Positions 1 through 8,438 are shown, counted from the first letter of the stretch. The stretch is DNA of 64,000 bases from Chitinophagales bacterium (GCA_947449695.1 CANFST010000007.1:26591-90590); one strand, 5' to 3'. The notes: generated by a model from the letters alone, not told the origin. Made by a program: numbers and translations.

Positions 1-915
1 CTTAAAGTTAGCTAAGATACAACCTTTAGCATTTCTTAAGTAAGGTCCTCCCCAAGGATATGGTGAGTTATCATGTCCGCCACGTGCAGCATATTCCCAT
101 TCTGATTCATAAGGTAAACGAAAATCGTCGCCATCCATTTTACCATTCAATCTATTAAAATCACTCATAAATCTTGTACGCCAGATAGAGAATGCTTTTG
201 CTTGTTTCCAATTAACACCAACTACAGGATAATTGTCGAAAGCTGGGTGATTAAAATAGTTACGAGTTAAAGGTTCGTTATAAGCGTAAGTGAAATCATG
301 AATCCAACACATAGTGTCTGGATAAATACCAATAATTTCATTTTTTAAAAATTGATTTCTTGGTTTGGTTCTGTTCTCTTTTTTAGCAGCTTCTCTCCAA
401 TCAATCCAAACAAAATCATATTGTAATTTACCTGGGTCAACTGCTTTTTGTCCCCAAAAACTATTTTCGGGTGTATAAAATAAATCAGATAATTTATCTT
501 TATTGTCTTCCAATGTCCAGTCAATTTCTTTATCCCAATTAATTCTTTCATGTTCTCCGCCTGGATCTAATAAATAATCATCGCCTAAAAGTTTATGCGC
601 TATTGAATCACGAACCCAATATACAAACTGACGATATTCGTTGTTGGTAATCTCTGTATTATCCATGAAGAAACCTTGCACAGTTATTGAACGTGGGCGT
701 TGAACTAAAGTTCCATTTACATCCTGATCGCTTGGTCCAACATGCAAAGTACCTGAATGCACATACACCATTCCATAAGGAATATCGAACCCTGCTTCCG
801 GACGATCTAATACGCCCAACAGCTGCCCATTGTAGCCCGAATGACCACAGCCTGCAGCAATCAAACCAAGAGTGGCAGTAGCGATAAACAAATAATTTTT
901 AAATAATTTTTTCAT
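1..915 (-). CDS. gldK: T9SS ring lipoprotein GldK/PorK (3' end cut by window edge)
   Basis: GldK/PorK is an outer-membrane lipoprotein that forms the periplasmic ring of the type IX secretion system with GldN. The 305 visible codons start with a lipoprotein signal whose lipobox ends LIAAGC, then enter a formylglycine-generating-enzyme-like (SUMF1) fold. Landmarks are the family block TEITNNEYRQFVYWVRDSI and, near the cut end, DFRLPYESEWEYAARGG. The frame is open to base 1, so the C-terminus is missing. The PorP/SprF-type gene lies upstream on the same strand, which is the canonical porP-gldK order, so gldL, gldM and gldN are expected beyond the left edge. A good promoter lies about 55 bases upstream. 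In most relatives GldK is secretion machinery rather than an active enzyme. I am confident of the family. Confidence 0.93.
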   Translation of the reverse strand, partial: MKKLFKNYLFIATATLGLIAAGCGHSGYNGQLLGVLDRPEAGFDIPYGMVYVHSGTLHVGPSDQDVNGTLVQRPRSITVQGFFMDNTEITNNEYRQFVYWVRDSIAHKLLGDDYLLDPGGEHERINWDKEIDWTLEDNKDKLSDLFYTPENSFWGQKAVDPGKLQYDFVWIDWREAAKKENRTKPRNQFLKNEIIGIYPDTMCWIHDFTYAYNEPLTRNYFNHPAFDNYPVVGVNWKQAKAFSIWRTRFMSDFNRLNGKMDGDDFRLPYESEWEYAARGGHDNSPYPWGGPYLRNAKGCILANFK

Positions 916-970
916 TATTAATGTTTAGGTTGTTAATTCTAATCCCCCTTACAATAAGTTATAAGGGAGA

Positions 971-1001
971 CAAAAGTAAACAGATAATTCAAATTTCCAA
1001 A
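971..1001 (-). promoter_or_regulatory. Bacteroidota-type promoter of gldK
   Basis: Read on the minus strand, TTTG (bases 1001-998) is followed after 19 bases by TACTTTTG (978-971). This fits the phylum consensus TTTG-N19-21-TAnnTTTG. Transcription would start near base 964, giving a leader of about 50 bases before the gldK ATG. It suggests gldK can be transcribed independently of porP. Confidence 0.6.
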
Positions 1002-1119
1002 TAGGTTGATTCTTGTATTTCAACACAAGTTGTAGCAACGAATTTAAAACTGAACATCAATTTGAATAAGTTTATACTGATATTATAAAAAAAAGTTTCA
1101 AAAAAATAAAAAAAATCTC

Positions 1120-2109
1120 CTACAAAAATCTCGGATTGTAAATTATTTTACCACGAGGTGGCGGTGGTGGTGGAATTAAACGATAGTGTAATCCAACTTC
1201 GTTGGAACCAATTGAAGTATGATGTAAAGTTGAAATTGTTAAATCATATGAATATATTGCAAATAATTCAGGCTTAAGTTGATAGCCGATTGTAAAAATA
1301 ATTCCATCCGCCGTATTACCAGAAAAACCTCTAAAACCTAATCCACCAGTTATCATTCGCTTATACACAGCTAAAAAATTTATATCTAAAGTACTTTTTT
1401 TAAAATCAGATTTGAAAAGTAAATTAGGTGAAAATTTCCAGTTGGTGTTTAGTTCTTTATTATATTGTGCCTGAAGATAAACTGTTGCAGGATATTTAAT
1501 TTGTCCCGAACCATTACCTGTTGAAAATTTTAATGGTAGTGGCAATAAATGCTGCACAGCTAATCCTATAAAAAATTTATCTGTAATTAAACTTGTACCA
1601 AGACCTAAATCGGGAGCAAATGAATTAACTGTCCCTGTTGGCAAATCGGGGTCATTATGATTTATGTTTCCATCATCATAACTACCATCAGAGGCTCTTA
1701 ATTTATCGCCAAAAATACTGTATTGCAACAACCCTAATTGAAAACCAGCATTCAAATAGCCGAAATTAAATTTCTTTTTATAGGCATATTGTATTTGCAA
1801 ATCTGTTGAACGATGAACTGCTGCAAAATCATTTACCAACGAAACACCCAATCCTCCACTCAACTTTGGATAGGGCATTTGTGCATATAGTGATTGAGAA
1901 AATGGCTGACCTTCAAATAAAGTATATTGGCTTCGGAATGAGCCGCCAGCAGCTACCCCATCGTAACTGCCAGCAAACGATGGATTCCAAATGAATGAAA
2001 GAAATGGTGAATGAGAAAATTGTGCATCTTCCTGAGCTTTTGCATTTTTAATAATTGCAATGCTCAGAAAAAAGAGTACTAAAAATTTTATAAATGATAT
2101 AGTTTTCAA
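1120..2109 (-). CDS. porP: PorP/SprF family type IX secretion membrane protein
   Basis: This 329-residue outer-membrane beta-barrel belongs to the PorP/SprF family. Members attach to the T9SS and, in several species, serve particular cargos or adhesins such as SprB. The protein has a signal peptide ending near AKAQ and then the family opening: sequence beginning EDAQFSHSPF, then WNPSFAGSYDG. Barrel-like alternating strands follow, and the tail is proline-rich (IPPPPPPRG). It lies 204 bases upstream of gldK on the same strand, the usual porP-gldK arrangement, so it is probably the machinery copy rather than a scattered paralogue. Its own promoter lies directly upstream. A type B T9SS cargo, the class often linked to PorP/SprF proteins, is encoded at 8656-10794, but a functional link is only inference. 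Confidence 0.88.
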   Translation of the reverse strand: MKTISFIKFLVLFFLSIAIIKNAKAQEDAQFSHSPFLSFIWNPSFAGSYDGVAAGGSFRSQYTLFEGQPFSQSLYAQMPYPKLSGGLGVSLVNDFAAVHRSTDLQIQYAYKKKFNFGYLNAGFQLGLLQYSIFGDKLRASDGSYDDGNINHNDPDLPTGTVNSFAPDLGLGTSLITDKFFIGLAVQHLLPLPLKFSTGNGSGQIKYPATVYLQAQYNKELNTNWKFSPNLLFKSDFKKSTLDINFLAVYKRMITGGLGFRGFSGNTADGIIFTIGYQLKPELFAIYSYDLTISTLHHTSIGSNEVGLHYRLIPPPPPPRGKIIYNPRFL

Positions 2110-2125
2110 TTTGATTTTGAGATGA

Positions 2126-2156
2126 CAAACCTAATCAGTTTTTAGCATAACGCAAA
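2126..2156 (-). promoter_or_regulatory. Bacteroidota-type promoter of porP
   Basis: On the minus strand TTTG (2156-2153), a 19-base spacer and TAGGTTTG (2133-2126) match the consensus exactly. The predicted start near 2119 gives a leader of about 10 bases. The -33 box overlaps the terminator hairpin region of the upstream gene, so the two transcription units are packed back to back. Confidence 0.7.
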
Positions 2157-2197
2157 AAAAGCCGAATACTTATAATGTTAAGTATTCGGCTTTTTTT
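2154..2197 (-). terminator. Intrinsic terminator after hppD
   Basis: There is a perfect 12-base stem (GCCGAATACTTA, 2161-2172, with its complement at 2179-2190) around a 6-base loop. It is flanked by A-runs and T-runs on both sides, so it could work in either direction. It lies just after the hppD stop codon and before porP. Confidence 0.85.
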
Positions 2198-2210
2198 AAA
2201 TTTTTAAATG

Positions 2211-3356
2211 TTACAAGTTCCCCCTTAGCGCCTGTTCTCTTTCAATAGATTCGAACAAAGCTTTAAAATTCCCTTTGCCAAAAGATTGTGCGCCTTTGCG
2301 TTGGATAATTTCAAAGAACATAGTTGGTCTATCTTGAACTGGTTTAGTAAAAATCTGAAGCAAATAACCTTCATCATCTCTGTCAACTAAAATTCCAAGT
2401 TTTTTAAGAGGCGCAATTTCTTCATCAATTTGTCCAACTCTTGCAGTTAATTCTTCATAGTAAGAATCTGGAACTTTTAAAAATTCAACGCCACGATTTG
2501 TTAAATCTGTAACTGTTTTTACAATGTCATGCGTAGCAACTGCAATGTGCTGTACGCCTTGACCTTGGTAAAAATCAAGGTATTCTTCAATCTGTGATTT
2601 CTTTTTGCCTTCAGCAGGTTCGTTAATTGGAAATTTAATAAATCCATTTCCATTACTCATCACTTTACTCATTAATGCTGAATATTCAGTTGAAATATCA
2701 TTGTCGTCAAATGAAAGTAAATTGTAAAAACCCATCACTTCTTCATAAAATTTCACCCAAGTATTCATTTCATTCCAACCCACATTGCCCACACAATGGT
2801 CAACATACAACAAGCCAACATCCTGAGTTTTTAATTTTGTTTCCCATTTTTTGTAGCCAGGTAAAAATTCACCTTTGTAATTTTTTCTTTCAACAAAAAT
2901 GTGAACGGTGTCGCCGTATAAATGAATTCCACTTCGCTTTACTTCACCCAATTCATTTTTTTCTATAGTTGGCTCCATGTAAGGCTTTGCGCCACGTTTT
3001 ACCGTTTCGTTAAATGCTTTTTCTGCATCATCAACCCAAAGAGCTAACACTTTTACACCATCGCCATGTTTGCGATGATGTTCAGCAATTGAACTTTCAG
3101 AAGTTAATGATGATGTAAGCACCAAGCGAATTTTTCCTTGTTGCAAAACGTAGGAACATCTATCTCTTAATCCTGTTTCTAAGCCTGCATAGGCAATAGG
3201 TTGAAAACCGAAAGTATATTGATAATAAATAGCGGATTGTTTAGCATTACCTACATACAATTCAATATAATCCGTGCCATTAATTGGCAAAAAATCGGCT
3301 GCAGTGTTAGTATTAGGTTTTGACGAATAAGCAGTAGGAGCATTTGTTTCACTCAT
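2211..3356 (-). CDS. hppD: 4-hydroxyphenylpyruvate dioxygenase
   Basis: This non-haem Fe(II) enzyme converts 4-hydroxyphenylpyruvate to homogentisate in tyrosine breakdown. The 381-residue length is usual for the family. Two vicinal-oxygen-chelate (VOC) domains are visible. The metal triad is His187 (in VDHCVGNV), His270 (in GVQHIAVAT) and Glu349 (in FFEIIQRKG). The C-terminal helix region with KGNFKALFESIE is also typical. It lies 26 bases downstream of the heme A synthase gene on the same strand and is followed by a strong terminator, so the two probably share an mRNA. Both products depend on oxygen metabolism, which may explain the pairing. Homogentisate 1,2-dioxygenase is not in this window. 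Confidence 0.96.
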   Translation of the reverse strand: MSETNAPTAYSSKPNTNTAADFLPINGTDYIELYVGNAKQSAIYYQYTFGFQPIAYAGLETGLRDRCSYVLQQGKIRLVLTSSLTSESSIAEHHRKHGDGVKVLALWVDDAEKAFNETVKRGAKPYMEPTIEKNELGEVKRSGIHLYGDTVHIFVERKNYKGEFLPGYKKWETKLKTQDVGLLYVDHCVGNVGWNEMNTWVKFYEEVMGFYNLLSFDDNDISTEYSALMSKVMSNGNGFIKFPINEPAEGKKKSQIEEYLDFYQGQGVQHIAVATHDIVKTVTDLTNRGVEFLKVPDSYYEELTARVGQIDEEIAPLKKLGILVDRDDEGYLLQIFTKPVQDRPTMFFEIIQRKGAQSFGKGNFKALFESIEREQALRGNL

Positions 3357-3382
3357 AATTCAAAATATTTTAGGTCGCAAAG

Positions 3383-4411
3383 TTAAGTTGATTTTTTCAA
3401 TCTGAATCGTGTTAGCAATAAAAGTGTCAGTAAAGTTAAAGCGCCGAATTGATGTGCAACACCAAACGATACCGGAATTTTTACTTTTGATAAAACTACA
3501 GTAATCACTCCTAACAATACCTGAATAGTGATCATATAAGGTAGCCATTGAAATGATTCTAAACTGATTTCATTCTTATTTTTCCACCAGAATATTAAAA
3601 TAAACATAGTGATAAAATATGCCAGATTACGATGAAAAAACTGAATGAATGTTACATTTTGTATAAAATTTTCGAATAATGAAATCTGATTGTTATAAAT
3701 ATTTTCAGGGAAATATTTGCCATTCATAGTTGGAAATGTTGGATAGTGTAATGCAGCATGACTACCTGCCATTAAGCCTCCAAACATCATTTGTAACAGC
3801 ACAAAAAGAATAATACAATTCAATAATTTTATTTTTTGTGGTGCGATAACTAATGAATTTTTTTGTTGAAACGAGGTAGTATAAATCCAAATGAGATAAG
3901 AGAAAGTTAGCGTAGCTAATAGCAAATGTAATGTCAGGCTAAATGGTGTAACCCATGCTCTGTCTTTTAATCCTGTGCTTACCATTGCCCACCCGATAAA
4001 GCCTTGCAAACCACCAAGTAAAAACAATGTGGCTAAATGCGGAATCAATTTTTTACTTAACCACTTTTTATAAATAAAAAAAACAAATGCTATCATAAAC
4101 ACTGCACCTATACCTCTTGCCCAAAGCCGATGGAAATATTCCCAAAAAAAAATGTGTTTAAATCCACTCAAATCCATATTGCTATTGATCAATTGAAATT
4201 GAGATGTTGCTTTGTATTTATTAAATAATTGTTGCCAATCTGTTTCGTTCAATGGTGGCATCCATCCCATCAAAGCATTCCATTCAGTAATAGAAAGTCC
4301 GCTGCCAGTAAGCCTTGTAATGCCTCCCAATATGACCTGCACTGCAATCATTGCTGCACCCAATAACAGCCAATAGCCTACGTATTTATTATTTTTATTG
4401 TGATTTATCAT
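3383..4411 (-). CDS. ctaA: Heme A synthase, CtaA/COX15 family
   Basis: Heme A synthase oxidises the C8 methyl of heme O to make heme A for aa3-type cytochrome oxidase in the inner membrane. The 342-residue protein shows about eight membrane segments in two four-helix halves. The family signature is GGITRLTGSGLSITEW near residues 29-44. Four conserved histidines, His94 (EYFHRLWAR), His162 (LTLHLLLA), His260 (FFHRNLAY) and His320 (GVAHQFGA), are the expected heme ligands. The extended segment between helices 1 and 2 fits the COX15-like type. It is the first gene of a probable ctaA-hppD unit and is divergent from an ArsR-like regulator gene only 69 bases away. Confidence 0.94.
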   Translation of the reverse strand: MINHNKNNKYVGYWLLLGAAMIAVQVILGGITRLTGSGLSITEWNALMGWMPPLNETDWQQLFNKYKATSQFQLINSNMDLSGFKHIFFWEYFHRLWARGIGAVFMIAFVFFIYKKWLSKKLIPHLATLFLLGGLQGFIGWAMVSTGLKDRAWVTPFSLTLHLLLATLTFSYLIWIYTTSFQQKNSLVIAPQKIKLLNCIILFVLLQMMFGGLMAGSHAALHYPTFPTMNGKYFPENIYNNQISLFENFIQNVTFIQFFHRNLAYFITMFILIFWWKNKNEISLESFQWLPYMITIQVLLGVITVVLSKVKIPVSFGVAHQFGALTLLTLLLLTRFRLKKST

Positions 4412-4429
4412 TCTGAATAATTAACTTTA

Positions 4430-4458
4430 CAAAGCTAAAAATGTTCGCCTCAAGCAAA
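4430..4458 (-). promoter_or_regulatory. Candidate promoter of ctaA-hppD
   Basis: On the minus strand TTTG (4458-4455), 17 bases and TAGCTTTG (4437-4430) resemble the consensus, with a slightly short spacer. The site lies in the 69-base gap shared with the divergent ArsR-like gene, so a regulator bound here could affect both genes. Confidence 0.45.
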
Positions 4459-4480
4459 AAATTTTTTTAATTCATTTAAT

Positions 4481-4828
4481 ATGGAAAGCAAAAAATCGAA
4501 ATTAACCGATATTGTTTTTAACAAAAACGATAATGCTAAAGAAGAAATTAAAATTGAAGCAGCTGACTTAAAAAAAGCCGCTCTTGTGCTTAGGGCTTTG
4601 AATCATAAGCTAAGGCAAGACATGTTAAAAACAATTGATGCACATAAAAACATGACTGTAAGTCAATTGTTTTCTAAACTCAGAGTTGAGCAATCTGTTG
4701 TTTCGCAACATCTGGCGGTTTTGCGTCAGGCAAAAATTGTTATGGTAAGTCGCGAAGGAAAATACATGCACTATTCCATTAATAAAGAGTATCTCGGATT
4801 TATTGCTAAACTGATCAGAGAATTTTAA
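4481..4828 (+). CDS. ArsR-like winged-helix transcriptional regulator
   Basis: This is a 115-residue DNA-binding protein. The N-terminal 30 residues are charged and probably flexible. They are followed by an ArsR-type winged helix: LRALNHKLRQDMLKTI, then MTVSQLFSKLRVEQSVVSQH as the helix-turn-helix, then REGKYMHYSIN as the wing. The protein contains no cysteine, so the classical metal-sensing CxC motif is absent and its signal is unknown. It is divergent from ctaA with 69 bases between, so ctaA-hppD and its own gene are the obvious candidate targets. That role is inferred from position only. Confidence 0.8.
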   Translation: MESKKSKLTDIVFNKNDNAKEEIKIEAADLKKAALVLRALNHKLRQDMLKTIDAHKNMTVSQLFSKLRVEQSVVSQHLAVLRQAKIVMVSREGKYMHYSINKEYLGFIAKLIREF

Positions 4829-4850
4829 AAATTTCTTACTCCCCATTTTA

Positions 4851-6491
4851 TTATTCTGCTTGCCATTGCATAGGGTAATCATTGGCTTGGCAATTATTTT
4901 GCCAATAATGCCATACTATCTTTTCAGCATCAAACAGTGTATTCTTTGGTGATACCAAATGAATATGACTTGCCGAATCAGTTTTATTATTAAACTTACT
5001 GAACATAAATATGGGCTTATACAATTCGGTATTTTTTATAAAAACATCAATCTGTTTGTCCCATTTAGTGTAAGCATCAACTGCTAAATATTTTTCGACG
5101 CCGCAGGCTTCTTTGCACATAAAATTAAATTCGTAAAAAGTAAAATACTGAAACATCGGGTTCTTCACCTCTTCGTGCATCACTAAATAAGTTGAGGGCA
5201 CGGTGGCTAAATGTTGCTGAATTAATTGTTCGGCTTTTTGAAACCTTACATAATAAGCCTGCCAATAGATATAACTGACATTGCTGCCTGCGGCAAATAA
5301 TACAAACAAAGTGATATAAGCCCATCGCTGATGTTGGCTTTGTTTAATCAACCGATGAATGGCTAACACCAAAAAAATTACCAAGCCAAACCCCACCAAC
5401 AAACCATTGCGGCAATTGCGATTCAATGCCCCATAATCTTTTGATACCATGCTATAAGGCAACAAAGCTGCTACAAAAAACACTACACCAATTAAGGCTA
5501 TCAACCAAAAAGGCAAAGGCTGTTGAGTTGATTCATCATCATCACTTATAAAACTTGTAAAGCGATTGGGCTGCCCTAAAAAATACCTACTTACTATTCC
5601 AGCCACCACTACACTTATTATTATAGTGATAGGATTATGCATTGCCAATTGCACCAACAACATGGGCAAGGCTATAAATATTTTATAAGCCGAAAATGCC
5701 AAATGATACAACATATTGCCCACCGAAAAACTAATTTGATTATACCCATACACCCTTGCCATACCACTGATAGGGAACAATTTATTCCATAACCAAAATG
5801 AGAAAATGGGCAACAATACCAAACCACCATGTTGCTTCATAAACCGCAGCACATTCCTAAAAAAAACTGCGCCTACTCCCCTGTTATTGGTATGCTGGGT
5901 GAGCTGATATTCTTTCACAAACAAGGCAAACAACACCGCATAAATAAATACATAAAACGATTGTATTTCGAAGCTGAAAAACAACAACATACACACCAAT
6001 ACATAGGCTGCTATTTTCTTTATACCAAAACGTTGCTGATGATATTTGAGATAAATTAAAAGGGCTGAAAAAAAAAGATTAGATGTTAAAATATAAATAG
6101 AACTGATTGGGTCGTGCGCCATAAAAAAAACCGGAATGGATTGGCTCAATACTGCAATAAAAATGTTTTGTAAATATTGTTTAGGAAAGAAAAAGTCTGC
6201 TACATAGTAAATCAAAATAGTGATAGACCATATTAATATGAAACTGAAAAATTTAATCAGCAAAAAGGGATGAGGAAATTTCAAAAACACTATCCAGAAA
6301 TAATAAACAATACGTCTGCCTGTATTAAATATTGCCATTTTAAATACATCCATATTGTTATAATTTTTTGCATTTAACATCATCAAGCTATCCCACGACA
6401 CTTCATTGTTAATTAGTAATAACCCATGCGCCGCAATGGTTGCAACGAGGGCAACAAATGCAATTTGAAAAAATGTTGGCTGGTTTTTCAT
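4851..6491 (-). CDS. Polytopic membrane protein, probable GT-C-type glycosyltransferase
   Basis: This 546-residue protein has about eleven hydrophobic segments and a soluble C-terminal part of roughly 120 residues. An acidic residue in the first periplasmic loop (NNEVSWDSLMML) resembles the position used by GT-C glycosyltransferases, which take sugar from a polyprenyl-phosphate carrier. I cannot assign a precise family; the GtrII/Glucos_trans_II type is one possibility. The ATG at 6491 is chosen because the longer ORF overlaps the divergent GT2 gene. A divergent GtrB-like synthase of polyprenyl-phosphate sugar starts 57 bases away. This suggests a donor-plus-transferase pair modifying a surface glycan. 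Confidence 0.6.
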   Translation of the reverse strand: MKNQPTFFQIAFVALVATIAAHGLLLINNEVSWDSLMMLNAKNYNNMDVFKMAIFNTGRRIVYYFWIVFLKFPHPFLLIKFFSFILIWSITILIYYVADFFFPKQYLQNIFIAVLSQSIPVFFMAHDPISSIYILTSNLFFSALLIYLKYHQQRFGIKKIAAYVLVCMLLFFSFEIQSFYVFIYAVLFALFVKEYQLTQHTNNRGVGAVFFRNVLRFMKQHGGLVLLPIFSFWLWNKLFPISGMARVYGYNQISFSVGNMLYHLAFSAYKIFIALPMLLVQLAMHNPITIIISVVVAGIVSRYFLGQPNRFTSFISDDDESTQQPLPFWLIALIGVVFFVAALLPYSMVSKDYGALNRNCRNGLLVGFGLVIFLVLAIHRLIKQSQHQRWAYITLFVLFAAGSNVSYIYWQAYYVRFQKAEQLIQQHLATVPSTYLVMHEEVKNPMFQYFTFYEFNFMCKEACGVEKYLAVDAYTKWDKQIDVFIKNTELYKPIFMFSKFNNKTDSASHIHLVSPKNTLFDAEKIVWHYWQNNCQANDYPMQWQAE

Positions 6492-6548
6492 AGGCTGAAA
6501 AAATAATTTAGATATATTTGGCTCTGCTTGCAAAAATAAGCCAACAAG

Positions 6549-7502
6549 ATGGAAAATATATTTGAAGTTTCTTTGCTCATTCCGCTCTATAACGAACAAG
6601 AAACTTTTCCTGCATTAATTGACCGGTTAAAAAATGTATTAAACAATTTTAAGCACCCTACCGAAATTGTTTTAATCAACGATGGCAGCACCGATGCCAC
6701 ACCCCAGCTGATGGAGCAAGTGGCATTGGCTGACGACCGATTTCAATGTGTATTTTTAAGCCGCAACTATGGGCATCAGTTTGCCCTATCGGCTGGTATG
6801 CAATATGCCCGTGCTACACAAGGCATTATGGTGCTCGATGGCGACTTGCAAGATCCTCCTGAACTATTGCCCGAATTTTATAACCTTTTGCAGCAAGGCA
6901 ACGATGTGGTGTATGCCATCCGTAAAAAACGAAAAGAAGGCATCATCAAGCGGCTATTGTATTGGGCTTATTATCGCATTATGCGCAATATCTCATCTAT
7001 TCATATTCCGCTGGATAGTGGCGATTTTTGCATGATGAGCCGCCGTGTTTTAAACCAACTCAATGCCATGCCCGAACGCAATAGGTATATCAGAGGTATG
7101 CGAAGCTGGGTAGGCTACAAACAAATAGGCTATGAATATAACCGCAGCGAAAGAGAAGCTGGCGAAAGCAAATATTCATTTAAAATGTTGTGGCGATTAG
7201 CCTATAGCGGCATTTTTAATTTCAGTGAGTTCCCAATAAAATTTATTACCCGAATTGGTTTCATAACAATTCTGTTTTCATTAATTTATTTTGCTGATAC
7301 ACTTTATAAAAAGATATTTTATCCTGAAATAATGCCGCAGGGATTTACAATGATTACTTTTTTAATCACACTATTTTGTGGTGTACAATTGCTTTCATTG
7401 GGTTTAATAGGCGAATATGTTTTACGCATTTATGACCAAGTAAAAGGCAGACCAATATTTGTAACTGATAAAATAATTAAGGATAAAAAAGTAAGTAATT
7501 AA
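6549..7502 (+). CDS. GtrB-like family 2 glycosyltransferase (polyprenyl-phosphate sugar synthase)
   Basis: This 317-residue GT2 enzyme is of the GtrB/dolichol-phosphate-mannose-synthase type. Such enzymes move a hexose from a nucleotide sugar to undecaprenyl phosphate on the inner face of the membrane. The N-terminal domain shows VSLLIPLYNEQ, INDGSTDATP (from residue 44) and the metal/nucleotide motif LDGDLQDPPE (96-105). Two C-terminal membrane helices lie around residues 230-295, followed by GEYVLRIYDQVKGRP, a typical ending of the group. A TATATTTG box at 6513-6520 may be its promoter -7 element. It is convergent with the methyltransferase gene (1 base apart). The neighbouring GT-C-like protein could use its product. 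Confidence 0.88.
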   Translation: MENIFEVSLLIPLYNEQETFPALIDRLKNVLNNFKHPTEIVLINDGSTDATPQLMEQVALADDRFQCVFLSRNYGHQFALSAGMQYARATQGIMVLDGDLQDPPELLPEFYNLLQQGNDVVYAIRKKRKEGIIKRLLYWAYYRIMRNISSIHIPLDSGDFCMMSRRVLNQLNAMPERNRYIRGMRSWVGYKQIGYEYNRSEREAGESKYSFKMLWRLAYSGIFNFSEFPIKFITRIGFITILFSLIYFADTLYKKIFYPEIMPQGFTMITFLITLFCGVQLLSLGLIGEYVLRIYDQVKGRPIFVTDKIIKDKKVSN

Positions 7503-7503
7503 A

Positions 7504-8238
7504 TTACTTAACCAATTTGATACCTGTCAGTTTTGAGAAAGTATAAAGTGTAAAATGCGCCCAGCGAAAAAATCGTTTGTGTTCAAATATGCCAGGATGA
7601 ATTTTAGTTAAATAGTCTTTATCTGTTTTATCAGCTTGTGCTTTTAAAGCTGGGTATTTATTTAAAGTTTCAGCTTTAATGAATACCAATATATTTTGTT
7701 TAAACCAATAACTGATATTTTCATTTTGCCAAAAAATTGGTCTGATACAATCAGCTACTACATAACCTTTTCTATGAAAAATATTTGCCCAATATTCAGG
7801 ATATTGTTCGTTGATATGATGTGTGCCCAATTGCATAGGTATTGCTGCTGAAAACATAATTACATCACTTAGTTTTATTAATCCATCAACAAATGTTTCG
7901 GCACAGCTTTCGGGCAAATGTTCTGCTACTTCTAACGAGATACACAAATCATATTTTCTATTTAATGTAAGCGGTTGCTTTAAATCAAATTTTAAAAACT
8001 TCGATTGTTCGATAATTAAATGAGCAGTATTTACATAATCGCCATCAATACCATACACATCACGTACGCCATTATCTTCAAACACTTTTAACCATGCGCC
8101 TAATCCGCAACCTACATCAACTACAGATTTTGGCTGAAACATTTCAATCACTTTGGGTACAATCACCTGAGCCGATTGATAGCTACCTTCAGATAAGTTT
8201 TTAAAAAAAGTACCCCCATAAAATTTTCCTTCTTGCAT
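7504..8238 (-). CDS. Class I SAM-dependent methyltransferase
   Basis: This 244-residue Rossmann-fold methyltransferase carries motif I VVDVGCGLGAW, an acidic residue ending strand 2 (YGIDGDYV) and the post-motif SLEVAEHLPE. The remaining sequence (IHPGIFEHKRFFRWAHF) suggests a substrate-binding tail rather than a fused domain. I use the ATG at 8238 (MQEGKFYGG); a longer form from TTG at 8289 would add 17 residues without obvious domain content. Sugar or small-molecule methylation within the adjacent glycan group is plausible, but the substrate cannot be read from the sequence. Confidence 0.75.
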   Translation of the reverse strand: MQEGKFYGGTFFKNLSEGSYQSAQVIVPKVIEMFQPKSVVDVGCGLGAWLKVFEDNGVRDVYGIDGDYVNTAHLIIEQSKFLKFDLKQPLTLNRKYDLCISLEVAEHLPESCAETFVDGLIKLSDVIMFSAAIPMQLGTHHINEQYPEYWANIFHRKGYVVADCIRPIFWQNENISYWFKQNILVFIKAETLNKYPALKAQADKTDKDYLTKIHPGIFEHKRFFRWAHFTLYTFSKLTGIKLVK

Positions 8239-8309
8239 CTTAAATTGTGTTTGTGCAAATAAAATATTTTTTTGCTGATATTGAACCAATAAATTCTGAA
8301 AACATTTTT

Positions 8310-8338
8310 TTTGTAATTTAAAAAAAATACTACATTTG
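8310..8338 (+). promoter_or_regulatory. Bacteroidota-type promoter of a candidate small RNA
   Basis: TTTG (8310-8313), 17 bases and TACATTTG (8331-8338) make a good promoter. The predicted start is near 8343-8345, immediately before a hairpin. No convincing reading frame begins close behind it. Confidence 0.55.
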
Positions 8339-8342
8339 CCGC

Positions 8343-8438
8343 GATGATAGTTTAGTTGTTTTGATTGTCATCATAAGGTTTTGTTATAATGAATTGTTTT
8401 TATTAGTGAAAATGCAGCTCTTGGGCTGCATTTTTTTT
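8343..8438 (+). ncRNA. Candidate small RNA, about 95 nt
   Basis: The predicted transcript starts just after the promoter at 8310-8338. It folds a 5' stem (GATGATA 8343-8349 with TGTCATC 8366-8372, one G-U pair), has an AU-rich unpaired middle, and ends in a perfect terminator hairpin with eight T at 8431-8438. The next gene begins over 200 bases downstream and has its own promoter, so a stand-alone small RNA fits better than a leader. No known RNA family is recognised. Premature termination of a longer leader is the main alternative. Confidence 0.5.
8409..8438 (+). terminator. Intrinsic terminator of the small RNA candidate
   Basis: There is a 10-base perfect stem, AAAATGCAGC (8409-8418) with GCTGCATTTT (8425-8434), a 6-base loop, and a run of eight T beginning within the right arm. 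Confidence 0.8.

Noticed and set aside
6492..6599. 36-residue N-terminal extension of the membrane GT-C-like protein
   Set aside because: It overlaps the divergent GT2 gene and its promoter region; the ATG at 6491 begins directly at the first membrane segment.
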